Below are positions 12,851 to 24,023 of a DNA stretch of 64,000 nt, piece by piece. The stretch is from NCBI GenBank assembly GCA_013368445.1, contig JAACJO010000012.1:1116001-1180000 (forward strand), given 5' to 3'. Source of the stretch: Leucocoprinus leucothites (lineage: Eukaryota; Basidiomycota; Agaricomycetes; Agaricales; Agaricaceae). The notes under the pieces are model-generated. The model worked only from the letters and a program-made list of their open reading frames with translations, was not told the DNA's origin and did not search any database. How positions within the stretch are numbered: the first letter of the stretch is position 1; every line of letters starts with the position of its first letter. The position numbers and the translations under genes are program-made.

Positions 12851-15193
12851 ATGTACTACCCGCAACAGTCTCCAGGAATCAACCACAAACTCGCCAATCC
12901 CCATGACCAGTCCCCGTGGTCTCGCCTGCACCACTCCATCCTTGTCCCCCCAGGCTCTCAGAACGCTGTAGGCCCTCCTCCACCATCCCCTGGATATGCT
13001 CTATACGCCAATGGTCCAGTCAATCCTCTCCAGCACCATCCAGCCCACCTTCCTCTCTCTCATCCTCCTCTTCAGCATCACCATCACAACTCGCTGTCAC
13101 ACTACCCCTCACCTCCCAATGGCACCTCCCATCAGCAGCATCCATACGCACAAGGCTCTCCAGCCAGTGTTAACGGCCAGATCATGTCGCAGCATTGGCA
13201 GCAGCAATTGCTCAAATGCGAGGTACGCCACCCTTTCATCCCTTTTTCTGTGGCTCTTTGTTCATCTTGTCTTTGAATAGATGGTTCGGTCGTCGCGCTC
13301 GCCTCACCACCGCGCCCGGGCAAGTGCCATGGCTGCTCGATCTGTAGCCAAGTCTGCCATTGCCATCACCAACCCAAACAAGCCCCCACCCGAAGTCAAT
13401 GGCACGTCCAAAGACTCCGATACATCCCCCACCACTTCTGTTGACTCACCCTCAGGCGATGGATCTCCCTCTGTAACCAACCACCCCTCATCGACTGTGG
13501 CACCAATTTCAGTGGCACCTCGACCCCATGCTATCCGCCCTCCCCAGAACACATGGAATTCGCTGGACATGGGGGGCGTCAACCTCAAGAATCTGCCTCC
13601 AAACTCAGGCCTCTTCTCATTCAACTTTCTTGTCACCCTCTACCTGAACCACAACGCCCTCTCGTCCGTCCCCCCGGAGATTGCCAAGCTGCGACACCTA
13701 GAACTTCTCGACTTGTCTGGCAACAACCTCACCGTTCTCCCTCCAGAGCTCGGGATGCTCACACAGCTGAAAGAGCTGTATATCTTTGACAATCACTTGT
13801 CAACACTTCCCCCCGAGCTCGGTACCCTCCATCAGCTCCAAACACTGGGTGTTGAGGGAAATCCGCTTGACGGGCATCTCAAGTCGATGGTCCAGAAGGA
13901 TGGAACGCCGGCACTGATATCGTACCTACGAGATACCGGTCCTGTGCCTGCACCTCCCCCAGAACGCACCTGGAAGTCTCTCCTATCTCCTGCGGAACAG
14001 GAGGCTCTCCTCAACGACCCCACCGCTGAAACGTTCAGTGTACTCTGTTACAATATCCTATGCGAGAAATACGCCACGGAGAGGTTGTACGGCTATACAC
14101 CTTCTTGGGCCCTATCTTGGGACTACAGAAAGGAGCTGATACTGAACGAGATCATAAGTTCAGAAGCTGACTTTTTGTGTTTGCAAGAAGTGGATGTGGC
14201 CCAGTTCGAGGAGTATTTCACCAAGCACCTGAGTGTACGTGGTTATGAGGGTGTCTATTGGCCAAAGTCGCGAGCAAAGACAATGAGCAACGAACAGGAT
14301 AGGAGACTGGTGGATGGGTGTGCAATATTTCACAAGACATCCAGGTGCGTGGTGGGTTGTCTATCATGACTTCGCCACTCATCCCCGACTTTAGGTATCA
14401 ACTAGTCGAGAAGCACCTGATTGAGTTTAGTACCGTCGCCATGCAACGTCAAGACTTCAAGAAGACGGACGACATGTTTAACCGAGTACTAGGCAAGGAC
14501 CATCTAGCTGTTGTAGCCCTTTATGAAGACAAGCAAACGGGTACTCGCTTCGTTATTGCCAACGCTCACATACATTGGGATCCGGCCTACCGCGATGTCA
14601 AGCTTGTCCAAGTCGCACTCCTTGTCGAGGAAGTCGAAAAAATTGCTAACAATTTCGCTAAACTCCCTCCACGGCTGCCACAGAAACCTCTAGAAGGCGA
14701 AGAGAACCCACCGCCCGCAAGGCCACCGCCTTCGTATTCAGATGGAACAAAGATCCCCTTAGTCATTTGTGGAGACTTTAACTCCGTGCCACAATCCGGC
14801 GTGTACGAGTTTTTGGCTAACGGCACCTTGGCAGCGAATCACCCGGATTTCATGTCGCACATGTACGGCCGATACACATCGGATGGTTTACGCCACCGAC
14901 TTGGCCTGAAGAGCGCATATTCGGCTCCTGGAGTTGGTGATCAGATGTTAACCAACGTCACCTCGGGCTTCCAGGGTATGCTTGATTATGTGTGGTACAC
15001 GGCGGGCAACCTTGGGGTCAATGCAGTGCTCGGAGAAGTAGACAAGAAATATCTGGAGAAGGTTGTCGGGTTCCCGAACGCCCATTTCCCTTCTGAGTGT
15101 GTATTTCCCTTTTGTTCTGTTGATATAGGCTAATTAATTTATAGTCATGTCTGCCTCAGTGCCGAGTTCCGCGTTAAACACCCCAAAGTTTAA
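12851..15193 (+). CDS. CCR4: CCR4-type poly(A)-specific ribonuclease (deadenylase)
   Basis: Catalytic nuclease of the CCR4-NOT complex, which shortens mRNA poly(A) tails and also acts in transcription. Four exons (12851-13222, 13281-14344, 14395-15096, 15145-15193) sum to 2187 bases, 728 residues. The N-terminal 130 residues are rich in Pro, His and Gln. Leucine-rich repeats follow (LVTLYLNHNALSSVPPEI, LELLDLSGNNLTVLPPEL and two more), the NOT1-docking module of the family. The C-terminal endonuclease/exonuclease/phosphatase domain carries SVLCYNILCEKYA, FLCLQEVD (metal-binding Glu), ICGDFNSVP, LDYVWYT and FPSDHVCLSAEF. The catalytic Asp-His pair is made by joining exon 3 (GA) to exon 4 (TCAT). 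The domain order LRR then nuclease separates CCR4 from nocturnin and angel proteins. Confidence 0.95.
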
Positions 15194-15845
15194 CAGCTCT
15201 CCAGAGCTGTACGGGCCATGTCTTGAATCTATCCACGACGAGGGAGCTTCCGCGTTCCGTCCTTGTCCCCACTCTACAACTGCCCTGCTCTTTTCCTAGC
15301 CCAATCCCTTATTCAATCCTACGGTCACTACGCACATCTGTCATCCTGGCACTTCTTGATTTTTCCCTGAGTATCCTCTCACCCGCATTTTTTCTCTTTC
15401 AACCCCTTGTACTCGCAAGTATATATTCTCCTACTCTCTACGCTGATGAACAGTTGGTGGCGCACGTATTCATACATACATACATACATACATATATTTG
15501 CTTGTTTTGACTGTGTCGTTAAGCTGTCCTTTTTCTTTTTCTCTTTTGTGAAATTTGGCTGTTGTGTTTTTTTTGTCCGGTCTCTTATCTTTCTCGTGTG
15601 TTTTTTTCCTGAGCTTGTATTAGTCGGTAGTGTCCTTGTTTGTGCAAAAACCCCAAAATCTGTCTATTTTCCGTGTGATGAGAACCTTAACTACAATATA
15701 TATCAGATGAGATGGACACGGATTGATGATGATCGGGATCGGAATCGGGAAGTGCAAGAGCCACGCTCTCCGATCTAAGCGAACACAATTGAGTCCGATA
15801 TAACTACTTGCAAGGTCGCAAACTTGGACCACTCCTTCAACCACC
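15194..15845. other. Intergenic: CCR4 3' UTR and MVD1 promoter
   Basis: Pyrimidine-rich sequence between two plus-strand genes, with long T runs from about 15490 to 15620 that look like untranslated sequence, and a (CATA) microsatellite. No exon or RNA gene seen. Confidence 0.5.
15471..15494. repeat. (CATA)6 microsatellite
   Basis: Six perfect tandem copies of CATA, followed by a degenerate tail, in the non-coding region downstream of CCR4. Confidence 0.9.
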
Positions 15846-17179
15846 ATGACTGTCTACCAAGCAACCGCGTCTGCTCCAGTTAACATTGCCTGTATCAAGT
15901 AAACCTCACTTGGGCTCTTTCTCCTCGTTTCCAACACTGATCGGAATTATTCGACTTTTAGATATTGGGGCAAACGCGACACCAAGCTGATTCTGCCTAC
16001 GAACTCATCATTGTCTGTCACCCTTGACCAGGATCATCTGCGATCTACCACTACTTCGCGTGCTGATCCATCTTTCACTCGAGATCGCCTTTGGCTCAAC
16101 GGGAAGGAGGATGAGATCAAGGACGGGGGAAGGTTGGCGACTTGCATTCGAGAGATGAAACGTCTAAGGAAAGAGGAAGTTGAGGACAAAAATACTGATG
16201 AGCCCAAGGTGTGCTCATTTCGCTTTCTTTTGCTCATATCTCTTATGATTGTCGATCGAAGTTGTCTACGTACAGCGTGCACATTTGCTCATACAACAAC
16301 TTCCCCACCGCTGCCGGGCTGGCATCCTCCGCCTCTGGTTTTGCGGCTCTGGTTTCCTCGCTTGCACATCTCTACCAACTTCCCGTATCCGCATCCACCC
16401 TATCACTTATCTCGCGTCAAGGCTCTGGATCAGCCTGCCGATCTCTCTTTGGTGGATTTGTAGCCTGGCAAATGGGATCCGACCCCTCTGGCTCCGACTC
16501 GCTCGCAGTAGAAGTCGCGCCCCAATCTCATTGGCCCGACATCCATGCTCTCATTTGCGTTGTCTCTGATGACAAGAAGGGTACTTCTAGTACAAGCGGC
16601 ATGCAACGTACTGTTGAAACCTCAGCTCTCCTGCAGCACAGGATCAATAATGTTGTTCCACAGCGGATGAAAGACATAGAGAAAGCAATTTTGGAAAAGG
16701 ATTTCGATACCTTTGCCAGGATTACGATGGCCGATTCGAACCAGTTCCATGCTGTCGCGTTGGATACTGAGCCACCGATTTTCTACATGAATGACGTGAG
16801 CAGGGCGATCATTGCTGTCATTGTTGAATACAACCGGCTTTCTATTGAAGCTGGTACGGGATACAAGGCAGCATACACCTATGACGCAGGACCAAATGCA
16901 GTCATCTATGCCCCTAAGGCGAACATCAAGGAGATTGTTGAGTTCATTGTCACGTATTTCCCTCAGGAGGAGAATTCGTTCAAGGATGTCTTTAGTTTGT
17001 TTGGAGGTGGACGGTTGGTTGGGAAGGTACCAGCTGGATTTAACGAGAATGTAGCCAAGAGATTTGATGTTGGCGCTGTTAAAGGTTTGATTCACACTCG
17101 TGTTGGTGATGGGCCAAGGAAGTTGGGAGACGAGGAGGCACTGTTGAATGCGGACGGGTTTCCAAAAAGCCTGGCTTGA
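15846..17179 (+). CDS. MVD1: Diphosphomevalonate decarboxylase
   Basis: GHMP-family enzyme that decarboxylates mevalonate diphosphate to isopentenyl diphosphate using ATP, the last step of the mevalonate pathway and the supply for ergosterol and other isoprenoids. Three exons (15846-15898, 15962-16208, 16262-17179) sum to 1218 bases, 405 residues, the usual length. Motifs: APVNIACIKYWGKRD at the N terminus, the substrate-binding SSLSVTL, the phosphate-binding loop NFPTAAGLASSASG, the GSACRSLFGGF motif, and the C-terminal AYTYDAGPNAV with the catalytic-site Asp. An unusually long first intron is not present; all are short. ERG19 is the alternative gene name. Confidence 0.96.
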
Positions 17180-18436
17180 TATGATTGTTCGATCTTCGGA
17201 TTTCAGAGTGTAGTATCTTAACTTGATGCTTGTCTATTGTCATGCTATTAGGAGCGACTCCGTGCTTAATCTCGGCTCTCTCCTCGTGTTACCTTCGCGA
17301 TCCAAAGCTGTCCTGCTAGAATGAACTACTACTGTTGTATATTTCCATTATGGGCAGCGGTGAGTTAGCCTCTGAAGTTCATCGAAGTCTTTAATTCAAC
17401 AGCGCTCCAAAATCAGTCCGGATGAAAAACTTGCGATGAATACTTGGTATTCGCGGCCAAGGTCTCTAAATACACAAGAAGATCATTAAGGATCATCGAT
17501 GATCGATATCCAAGATGACTAACCTTGAGACGACGAGTCGAAAGAGCTAATACCGATGCTAGAACTGTGGAGAACAGTCGTTAAATGCGATTCAGATACA
17601 CCACAGGTTGACTTGTGAACACCTCAAAGTCATGCAACACTCTTTTGTCGGTGTCCATTCATTGCTGATAGACTTGATCTGAAAGGTCGAGCTCGAGCTC
17701 TAGTCGTCGAAGTTAGCCAGCTTTCGAGTTGAGCAAATGATAAATCATGGAAGCTTCAAGTAAAAGACTGCGAGTATGATTGTATGACCTTCTCTAGTAC
17801 AGAAAGGGCGCCAGGATGTCACAAGAAACAAGTGTACTACAGGAGAACAAGGAACTCACGACAAGGGAGTAGAAAAGGTAGTGCATGTTCATGAGAATTG
17901 GACATCGCACCTGCCTCTTTTGGTAAGGGTGTATGTAACCAAGTGATTTGTTCTTGGCATTCTATTCTCGTCCCCTTCTCCGAGTCCTTGGCACGCCTGC
18001 GCATCGACAATCAGCCAGGAATCAGTCAAACTTCCAATCTCTTCAGACTCTCTGCTCTCCAACAATACATCGCCACCGATGATTTGGTATATCTACGCAC
18101 TATCGCCGCCGCGAAAGCGGGTAGCTGTCAAACAAGAATCAGGATCGCAGTAAGCGTGCCGAAGAGGTCAGCACCATTGATTGTCCAACCCTGAGAGTTT
18201 TAGTCTCTTCTGGTTAGTCCAAAATTTCCAGCATGGAGCCGCCCGTCAGTTTGCAGCTTCTCCAGGTCAACCAACATCTCAACACACCCACTAAGTCCAC
18301 CTGCTGCTTTATTTAAACCCGCAGCTGCTGGCAGTCACTCTTTTCCACTTTTTGCACCCAGCCACAAGTACATGTCATAAAGCATCGCGAATTCATAACT
18401 GTATCCTTTCTCACGTTACTCGTTTTCGACGTCAAG
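17180..18436. other. Intergenic region, no gene recognised
   Basis: About 1.26 kb between MVD1 and the Ser-Asp repeat protein gene. Small frames exist (for example 17898-18194 plus) but have no recognisable content. A TTTATTTAAA element near the right end is noted separately. Confidence 0.5.
18308..18317 (+). promoter_or_regulatory. TATA-like element upstream of the Ser-Asp repeat protein
   Basis: TTTATTTAAA lies 120 bases before the start codon at 18437, flanked by GC-rich CTGCTG and GCAGCTGCTG. The spacing suits a TATA box with a 5' UTR of about 90 bases. Prediction only. Confidence 0.35.
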
Positions 18437-19680
18437 ATGCTTTCGTCGCCTTCGATGCTATCCTCGGGACCAGTTATTATACTTGCATTTCTACAAGCCT
18501 CTAGCTGTGGTGCCCACATTATTTAGTAAGCCCCCAACTAACATCCTCTCAGAAACCGACTGACTTTTCCTGACTTGCTGCACAGTGCGCGCCAGAATGG
18601 AGACTCGGATTCTGACAGTGATTCCGATTCTGACAGCGACTCTGAAAGCTGTAAGAACGGTGTCTGTACAATCACGAGTTGCCAGAAGAAAGTATGCCAA
18701 ACAGTAGTTAGTACCAGAGGTTCTGGGGTCGCTCAGACTCTCGGCCCTGGTGCTCCAGGAGCAACAAGTTCTGCGGCAGGCTCTACGCAAACTCCTGCAC
18801 CAAATACAGGAGCATCTAAGACCAACCAACACAACACGAGTAGCGCTACAGGCACGCTCTCAACAAACCCTTCCAATGTCTCTGGCCTTGGTACCAATTC
18901 GGGTGGACTCAGTAAGGGTGCAACAGCCGGTCTAGTCATTGGCCTAAGTGAGCATTCCATCGTACTCAACTCGGTGCACCTTGGCTCATCCTCCAACTAG
19001 TCGTCATTATTGGCCTCATCGGGATGACCCTCGCCAGAATTCGAAACCGTATACGCAGGAACCAAAAGAGACCTCGCGGTTTCGTTCCCGCTGCATTCCT
19101 CACCGGCACTGGCGTCACAAACCGCGGTGACAACCCTGGAGACGATGACATGGCACAAGCAGAAATTGGTAGTAGATCTCCCGTTGTTGGACCCACGCGC
19201 ATGAACAGAAACGTCGGGGGCATCAACTACAGGTCGGCCGACGATAACTATCGGAACGTCCCAACTAGCCCTATGTCCAACGGTCCTCTATCACCTCTCC
19301 TGCCAGCAATCACGCCAGGCTATGAAGGTCGCATTTCACCGAATGCAGGAAGAGCTGTCGCTCGATCACCTTCGCGGAATGGGGATGCAGCTTCAGTCCT
19401 CACTTCACCCTACTCGGATAATGATGGTATCAACTATGCTCAGGCACCTCTACCACCCCTCCCCCATGAAACCTCAGCTTTATCGCCCGTTGCCTCTTCC
19501 AATGTAGCTCGAAATGCTAGTGCGAGCGGAAGCGGGGGGGCCTCTGGATCTCTTCACTCCGATATGCACGCTTTCCAGAAACAGCTTGAGGCCGACAAAG
19601 ACAAACAGGGCGCAAGCGGACGGCTATCCCAGGAACCAGCTAGTGACCCACCTCCTACGTACTCACCGTTGACACGATGA
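18437..19680 (+). CDS. Single-pass plasma-membrane protein with Ser-Asp repeat
   Basis: Three exons (18437-18525, 18586-18947, 19001-19680) sum to 1131 bases, 376 residues. A signal peptide (SGPVIILAFLQASSCGA) leads to a short ectodomain holding an acidic run of alternating Ser and Asp (residues about 35-50), a Cys cluster with spaced C-x4-C-x4-C-x4-C (CKNGVCTITSCQKKVCQTVV) and a Ser/Thr-rich stretch. A transmembrane helix (ATAGLVIGLIVIIGLIGMTL) spans an exon junction and is followed by basic residues RIRNRIRRN and a long Ser/Pro-rich cytoplasmic tail ending in PPPTYSPLTR, with a PPxY-type motif. The architecture resembles fungal cell-wall sensors of the Mid2/Wsc kind, but no WSC domain is seen, so function is not assigned. 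Confidence 0.75.
18598..18650 (+). repeat. Ser-Asp codon repeat
   Basis: Imperfect tandem TCTGACAGTGATTCCGAT-type codons encode about eight Ser-Asp pairs in the ectodomain of the preceding membrane protein. Ser codons alternate between TCN and AGY types, showing selection on the peptide as well as DNA repetition. Confidence 0.75.
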
Positions 19681-20967
19681 GGCTGTTCATCTCAACCCAA
19701 CGAAGCTGCTCGCTTGCACACTGAGGTTCTCACCCAAGGTGCTGCGCCGGTCCCACTTTGATCTTTGATCGTTTCAACTCGATATGTTCTTTTTCTCTCT
19801 TATTCTGGAAGGACTATTTACCGCCAGGCTTGGCACTCCATCCCCTTTTGACCCAAACCTCATTCCTCATTCTCACTCCACCAAACTTCTCTTCCCTTCA
19901 CATATCGGGCTTTTGCTTGGCTGAAATGTGCCATTTTTTCTACGATTATTGCATATAACTATTGGACGGGCTTAGAAACACGCACACACACTCCTTTGGC
20001 AAACCACAATCCTTTGGCACTCCCATTCTCTCATTTATTCCATCCGTTCATCGGTTGAACGTTCATGTAGCATTTTTACGTTTATGCATCACGAACACTC
20101 ATGCGCGTGTTTTTCACTTTTCTCTTGTTCATGCTTTACATTTGAAACTTGACGAAGGACTTTTGTGATTTGGTTATGCTATTTCATCTAGAAGCAACTG
20201 CTGTTTTCTTCCGCCGCCGCCGATCTGCTGTTTGGCTGCATTGTCGGAAGATTTCTCTGACATTGATATTTACTCCATTATACATATACCTAGTTCTACT
20301 TACTCCGAACCATACCATTGCTCGGAGATTGAGCGGACTTAATTGATTCTGACCAACAAACCACCACTTGATGGCTTCTTGTGAAGGGCGACTGGCTCGA
20401 GCTGAGGTGACACAGTGGATACCTTGTAGCATTGTGGAACAAACACGCAACCGACACGACAAAGCCATACTGCAATACTGTACCAACAATCCAGGACGTC
20501 ATCGCAGCCCACAAAACTATAATTAACCCCTGTAAAAGCCAAGTGATTGAGTGAAGACTGAAATAGAAACATGCTCCCTGCCAGATAGACAAGTCAATAG
20601 CCAATAGCCGATGAGTGCTTAAGGTGCCCTGATTCACTTGTCCAGAGACATATCTTCAACTTCATCCCTTGCATTATGTTCTTCGTATTCCCTTACCAGC
20701 CTGTGAATTTTGCCACAGAGGTATGTGAACAACCCATTCCGACTTCCTCGACTAGCTCCAAAGGATAATTCGGTCGGTGAGTTTGAAGCCACGTTCGTGT
20801 CGGTGCACTGCAATTGTTCCGCAGGAGTTCCGTTTGTACATGCCGGCATTGGCCAATGATTGCTTCGATCGATAACATTATCAACCGCTGAGATCCGGTG
20901 TAGAAGTTGACAAGTAACAGCAGAAATTTGATTCACAAAAATGATATGGGTGACAGTGGATTATGAA
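19681..20967. other. Convergent intergenic region
   Basis: About 1.29 kb between the 3' ends of two genes. It is T-rich on the plus strand from 19750 to 20300, as in untranslated sequence. A minus-strand frame at 20634-20936 (ending EVEDMSLDK) could be a further 3' exon of SPO11, joined by an intron from about 21016 to 20889; this is unproven. Confidence 0.45.
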
Positions 20968-22841
20968 TCAGTCCTCGGGAAGAAGTTCGCATAGATAGCA
21001 GGTGAAAGTCGGCGTACCCAAGCCTTCGTGCGAGTGACTTCGTCTTTGGCTGTTCAGCCATTCCGCGCCGTCGAGGCTCATATCCTGATCCATTGTTCCT
21101 GGATATGACATATCCGCAGTCGATCTTCCGCTGTTTCTGTTCCTTGACATATCTATAGCACCTAGCAGAGGTCTGCTTCCATGTTTTCCCACTTCATTAT
21201 TGCTGACTGTGCTTAAGCAAGATACTATCTCAATCTCTGCTTTGCGGCGATTGAACAGCATGTGCTGGAGTTCTTTCCTAGATAACGCTTCTAAATGCTT
21301 GGCACGATTAAAAGGAGGGTGTAAAAGGCTGACTTCCATTGAGATGGCAAAATATCCCTTGATCTTTGCAGCATAGCCAAAGCCTGCATCATTCTTGTTC
21401 GTTGGCTCGCTTTCTCTCAATATACCGCAGCATGGGGCCACATTACCTTCTTTTCGTCCCCTCGCGAAATCGGTAATAACTTGTCTTTGTCGATGCCAAA
21501 TCTGTGCGTCACATCATTCGCTTACCAGTAGATCACCATCAGTATTCGACACACCTTGAAAACTCGCTTGCCCAGACCCCGATCCACAGAACTTTTCCTC
21601 CAGCGGCTAGGCGCTCGTTTTCGTGTTTCAAGGCTCTACTTCCGTAGTTATATACGGAGAGAATGTCGAGGCCGTATGGATCCGCGTCCACCAATGCCAT
21701 TATCGGTATTCTTATAGTGGATACAGGGCAATGAATTCACCACCCAAAGCGTTCGTAAAACAGAGGATAACTACCTAGGCGGTAGGCAATCCGCTAGTGT
21801 TTTGACAAGGTGGCGAGTTGCGACGTCTGGGTAGCCCTTTCCCTATATTTTAGGCATTGTGAACATCGCCTACCAGAAGAGACCAGGGGTTGGGACAAAC
21901 TGTGATGACCAGACCTCTGCCGGGCATTTCATGGTGGTTTGACATTCTCAAGTGACAGAGCGTTTGGAAGACCGCCTATTCCGGTCCTGAGGGCGTCGAT
22001 AAACGGAATACTAGGTAGATCACGAACCTCTTTCTCCACAACCAGAACCCAGCACACATCTTCCTCTAACCCGAACGACTCTATGTCTTCGCCTACGGGT
22101 ATCAAGGTGCCCTGTGAGCGGGTATCATTACGGCGGTTCCCGGTGAATATTGGACCATATGTATGCACCTCTGTGTCTGTTGGCTGAATTGTCTCGCCGG
22201 AGCTCAAGCGAATTGTGAGCCCGGAACCGCAAACAAGACCTTTACTTGATGCTCGGACATTGAGGGAAGACCTATCGAGGTCGAATGTCGCTGCAAGGTC
22301 ATCTACGAGCTAAATTGGCAATATCAGGACTTGGGGTTGGCAGATATAAGGGGGTGGTGTTCACCGCGTCAACAGTCCTTTGCGACTTGAAAAGCTGCAC
22401 GTCATTATAGTAGATATCTCTGAAATGAAGGTCATAAACCTGCTTGGTGATATCTTTCGACGTTGTACCTTTTTGTCATGGGAATATCCTCAATTATTGC
22501 TTCATGGGCAAGGTCCATGACACGGAAGAGCTGTGCTGTATGATCGTGTCGGCACTAGTCAAGACAAGTGGCTATATGCGCTTACCAAAGGGTCGCGCGC
22601 TTCCAATGTTACATTTCTTAGGGTAGGTTAGCGTTTTTGTAGGGCCTTTTGCTTTACGATTGGCAAGTTGAAGATGAATCTTTGACTGGGCCCGCCGTTC
22701 GTGTGCAGGAATCTTCTCGTCAAATTTGAGACCGCTAGTATCGACGAGCTGCTGGAGGAAGGACAAGACAAGACTCTCGATTCCCTCAGCTGCATCAGGT
22801 CGTTCAATGAGGACTTGCGCTTGTTGGTCTTCGAAGTCCAT
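20968..22841 (-). CDS. SPO11: Meiotic recombination protein SPO11 (topoisomerase VI A-like)
   Basis: Makes the DNA double-strand breaks that start meiotic recombination, by a topoisomerase-like transesterification. Exons joined on the minus strand give the Winged-helix catalytic motif MTKRDIYYNDVQLFKSQRTV with the conserved Tyr pair, the second being the DNA-linking one. The Toprim part follows: VVEKEAVFQTLCHL (metal-binding Glu), RGLVITGKGYPDVATR and ALVDADPYGLDILSVY (DxD motif). The C-terminal HMLFNRRKAEIEIVS matches the family end. Several of these motifs only appear after removing introns, for example between VVEKE and AVFQTL at about 22000. Start at 22841 (MDFEDQQAQV) chosen over an in-frame Met 42 bases upstream. 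The end at 20968 is uncertain, because residues after the family end (NEVGKHGSRP onward) have no known counterpart. Confidence 0.9.
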
Positions 22842-22952
22842 GTTAAGGGGGTTGCACGAGAAGAAGTGGCAGACTGATATCAATTACCATGATCTAGAAT
22901 CATATAGAACAAATCAATAAATAAAAAATAATGGTAACAAAACTATGTATAT

Positions 22953-23987
22953 CTAGGCGGGCCAGTTGGGAACGTCGAGACCGAACCAGAAGGGGAGTTT
23001 ATTCCAAAACTCTTCACGTACAGCATCCACGACAGCAGCAAACTCGGCGCGACATTGCTCACAAGCCCTGAGAGAAACTCCAGTAGTCGACGATGCATCC
23101 TCTCTGGTCTGCATCAGCTCAGCATCAACGATAGCAAATAGAGGATCTGAGCTCCGATGACAGACGACCCCATTCACATCCCGAAGAATCTCGAAAGTAA
23201 TGGCTTCGAATGCTGCCTGGCAAGCGCGTCTGCGAACAGGGTCCTTTTCTTCTGTGTAAATGCATGCCGCTGAGGGCTGACGGCCTTCGAGTTCATTGAC
23301 GACAAACGTGGAGAGATAGCGAGAGGCGTGCTCTTTTCCCTTAAGTATATTCATGAGGTCCGTCGGCGAGAGCAGATGCAGAGTAGATGTACGAGGGCAG
23401 GTATATCCTGACGCGATATCGCTTGGTGCGCAGCGACAGAGGTCGTAAAAGGCCGAGGGAAGAAGCTCCGGGATATTGGTTTCCCTTGCGAGATTGATGA
23501 TCATGATAGGATGTGGGTAGAAGAGTCTTGGTTTGTAGAGTCCATTAGGGTTCGTAGCTGCAGCTTCGCGGATTTCCCATTGGGTGAGTGTCTTTGGCCA
23601 GCTTGGCGTCATACCACGCAGAACATCCTCGCGTATTTTCTGGGCCTGGTATTTTGTCGCAAGGTGGAGGGTCGCCAAAACGATGTCAAAGTCAGACGGG
23701 TCGTATCTAAGCCGCGTGACCCCGTCGTAAAGTGCATAGAGAAAATGGGCGAGGTCGTCTGGGTTTTCATCGAGAGTGAGGAGCGGACAGCCGCTGACCT
23801 CGATTGCGGGATCAAGTGTAGCCATAGCCTCAGCCAGCACAGGTGAATGCCTCGAAAGAACGCCCCTATGAACAAAAAACGCGGTATTGGCAGCAAGGAG
23901 GGCGACATTGCCGTCCTCAAAGGAGAGATCACCGTGGTGTAGCATCGGGAGAGATGGCGTGGGAACTTGACCCCAGCTTTTCTGCAA
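22953..23987 (-). CDS. BTB/POZ domain protein
   Basis: Single-exon gene of 344 residues. The first 130 residues form a BTB fold: HHGDLSFEDGNVALLAANTAFFVHRGVLSRHSPVLAEAM, then a Cys-Pro-Leu-Thr-Leu strand and DDLAHFLYALYDG, as in the large BTB family of Agaricomycetes. The remainder is helical with several Cys residues (CxxC pair CEQCRAEF near residue 320). Proteins of this family are often adaptors for Cullin-3 ligases, but no partner can be inferred. The start codon lies only 36 bases from that of the divergent YAG7-like gene. Confidence 0.85.
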   Translation of the reverse strand: MQKSWGQVPTPSLPMLHHGDLSFEDGNVALLAANTAFFVHRGVLSRHSPVLAEAMATLDPAIEVSGCPLLTLDENPDDLAHFLYALYDGVTRLRYDPSDFDIVLATLHLATKYQAQKIREDVLRGMTPSWPKTLTQWEIREAAATNPNGLYKPRLFYPHPIMIINLARETNIPELLPSAFYDLCRCAPSDIASGYTCPRTSTLHLLSPTDLMNILKGKEHASRYLSTFVVNELEGRQPSAACIYTEEKDPVRRRACQAAFEAITFEILRDVNGVVCHRSSDPLFAIVDAELMQTREDASSTTGVSLRACEQCRAEFAAVVDAVREEFWNKLPFWFGLDVPNWPA

Positions 23988-24023
23988 CTGCGCGGCCCTC
24001 TCCCCACAAACACAGTATCACCC

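Noticed and set aside
22444..22626. Plus-strand frames across the SPO11 catalytic region
   Set aside because: The minus strand gives the conserved SPO11 motifs after splicing; the plus frames have no support.
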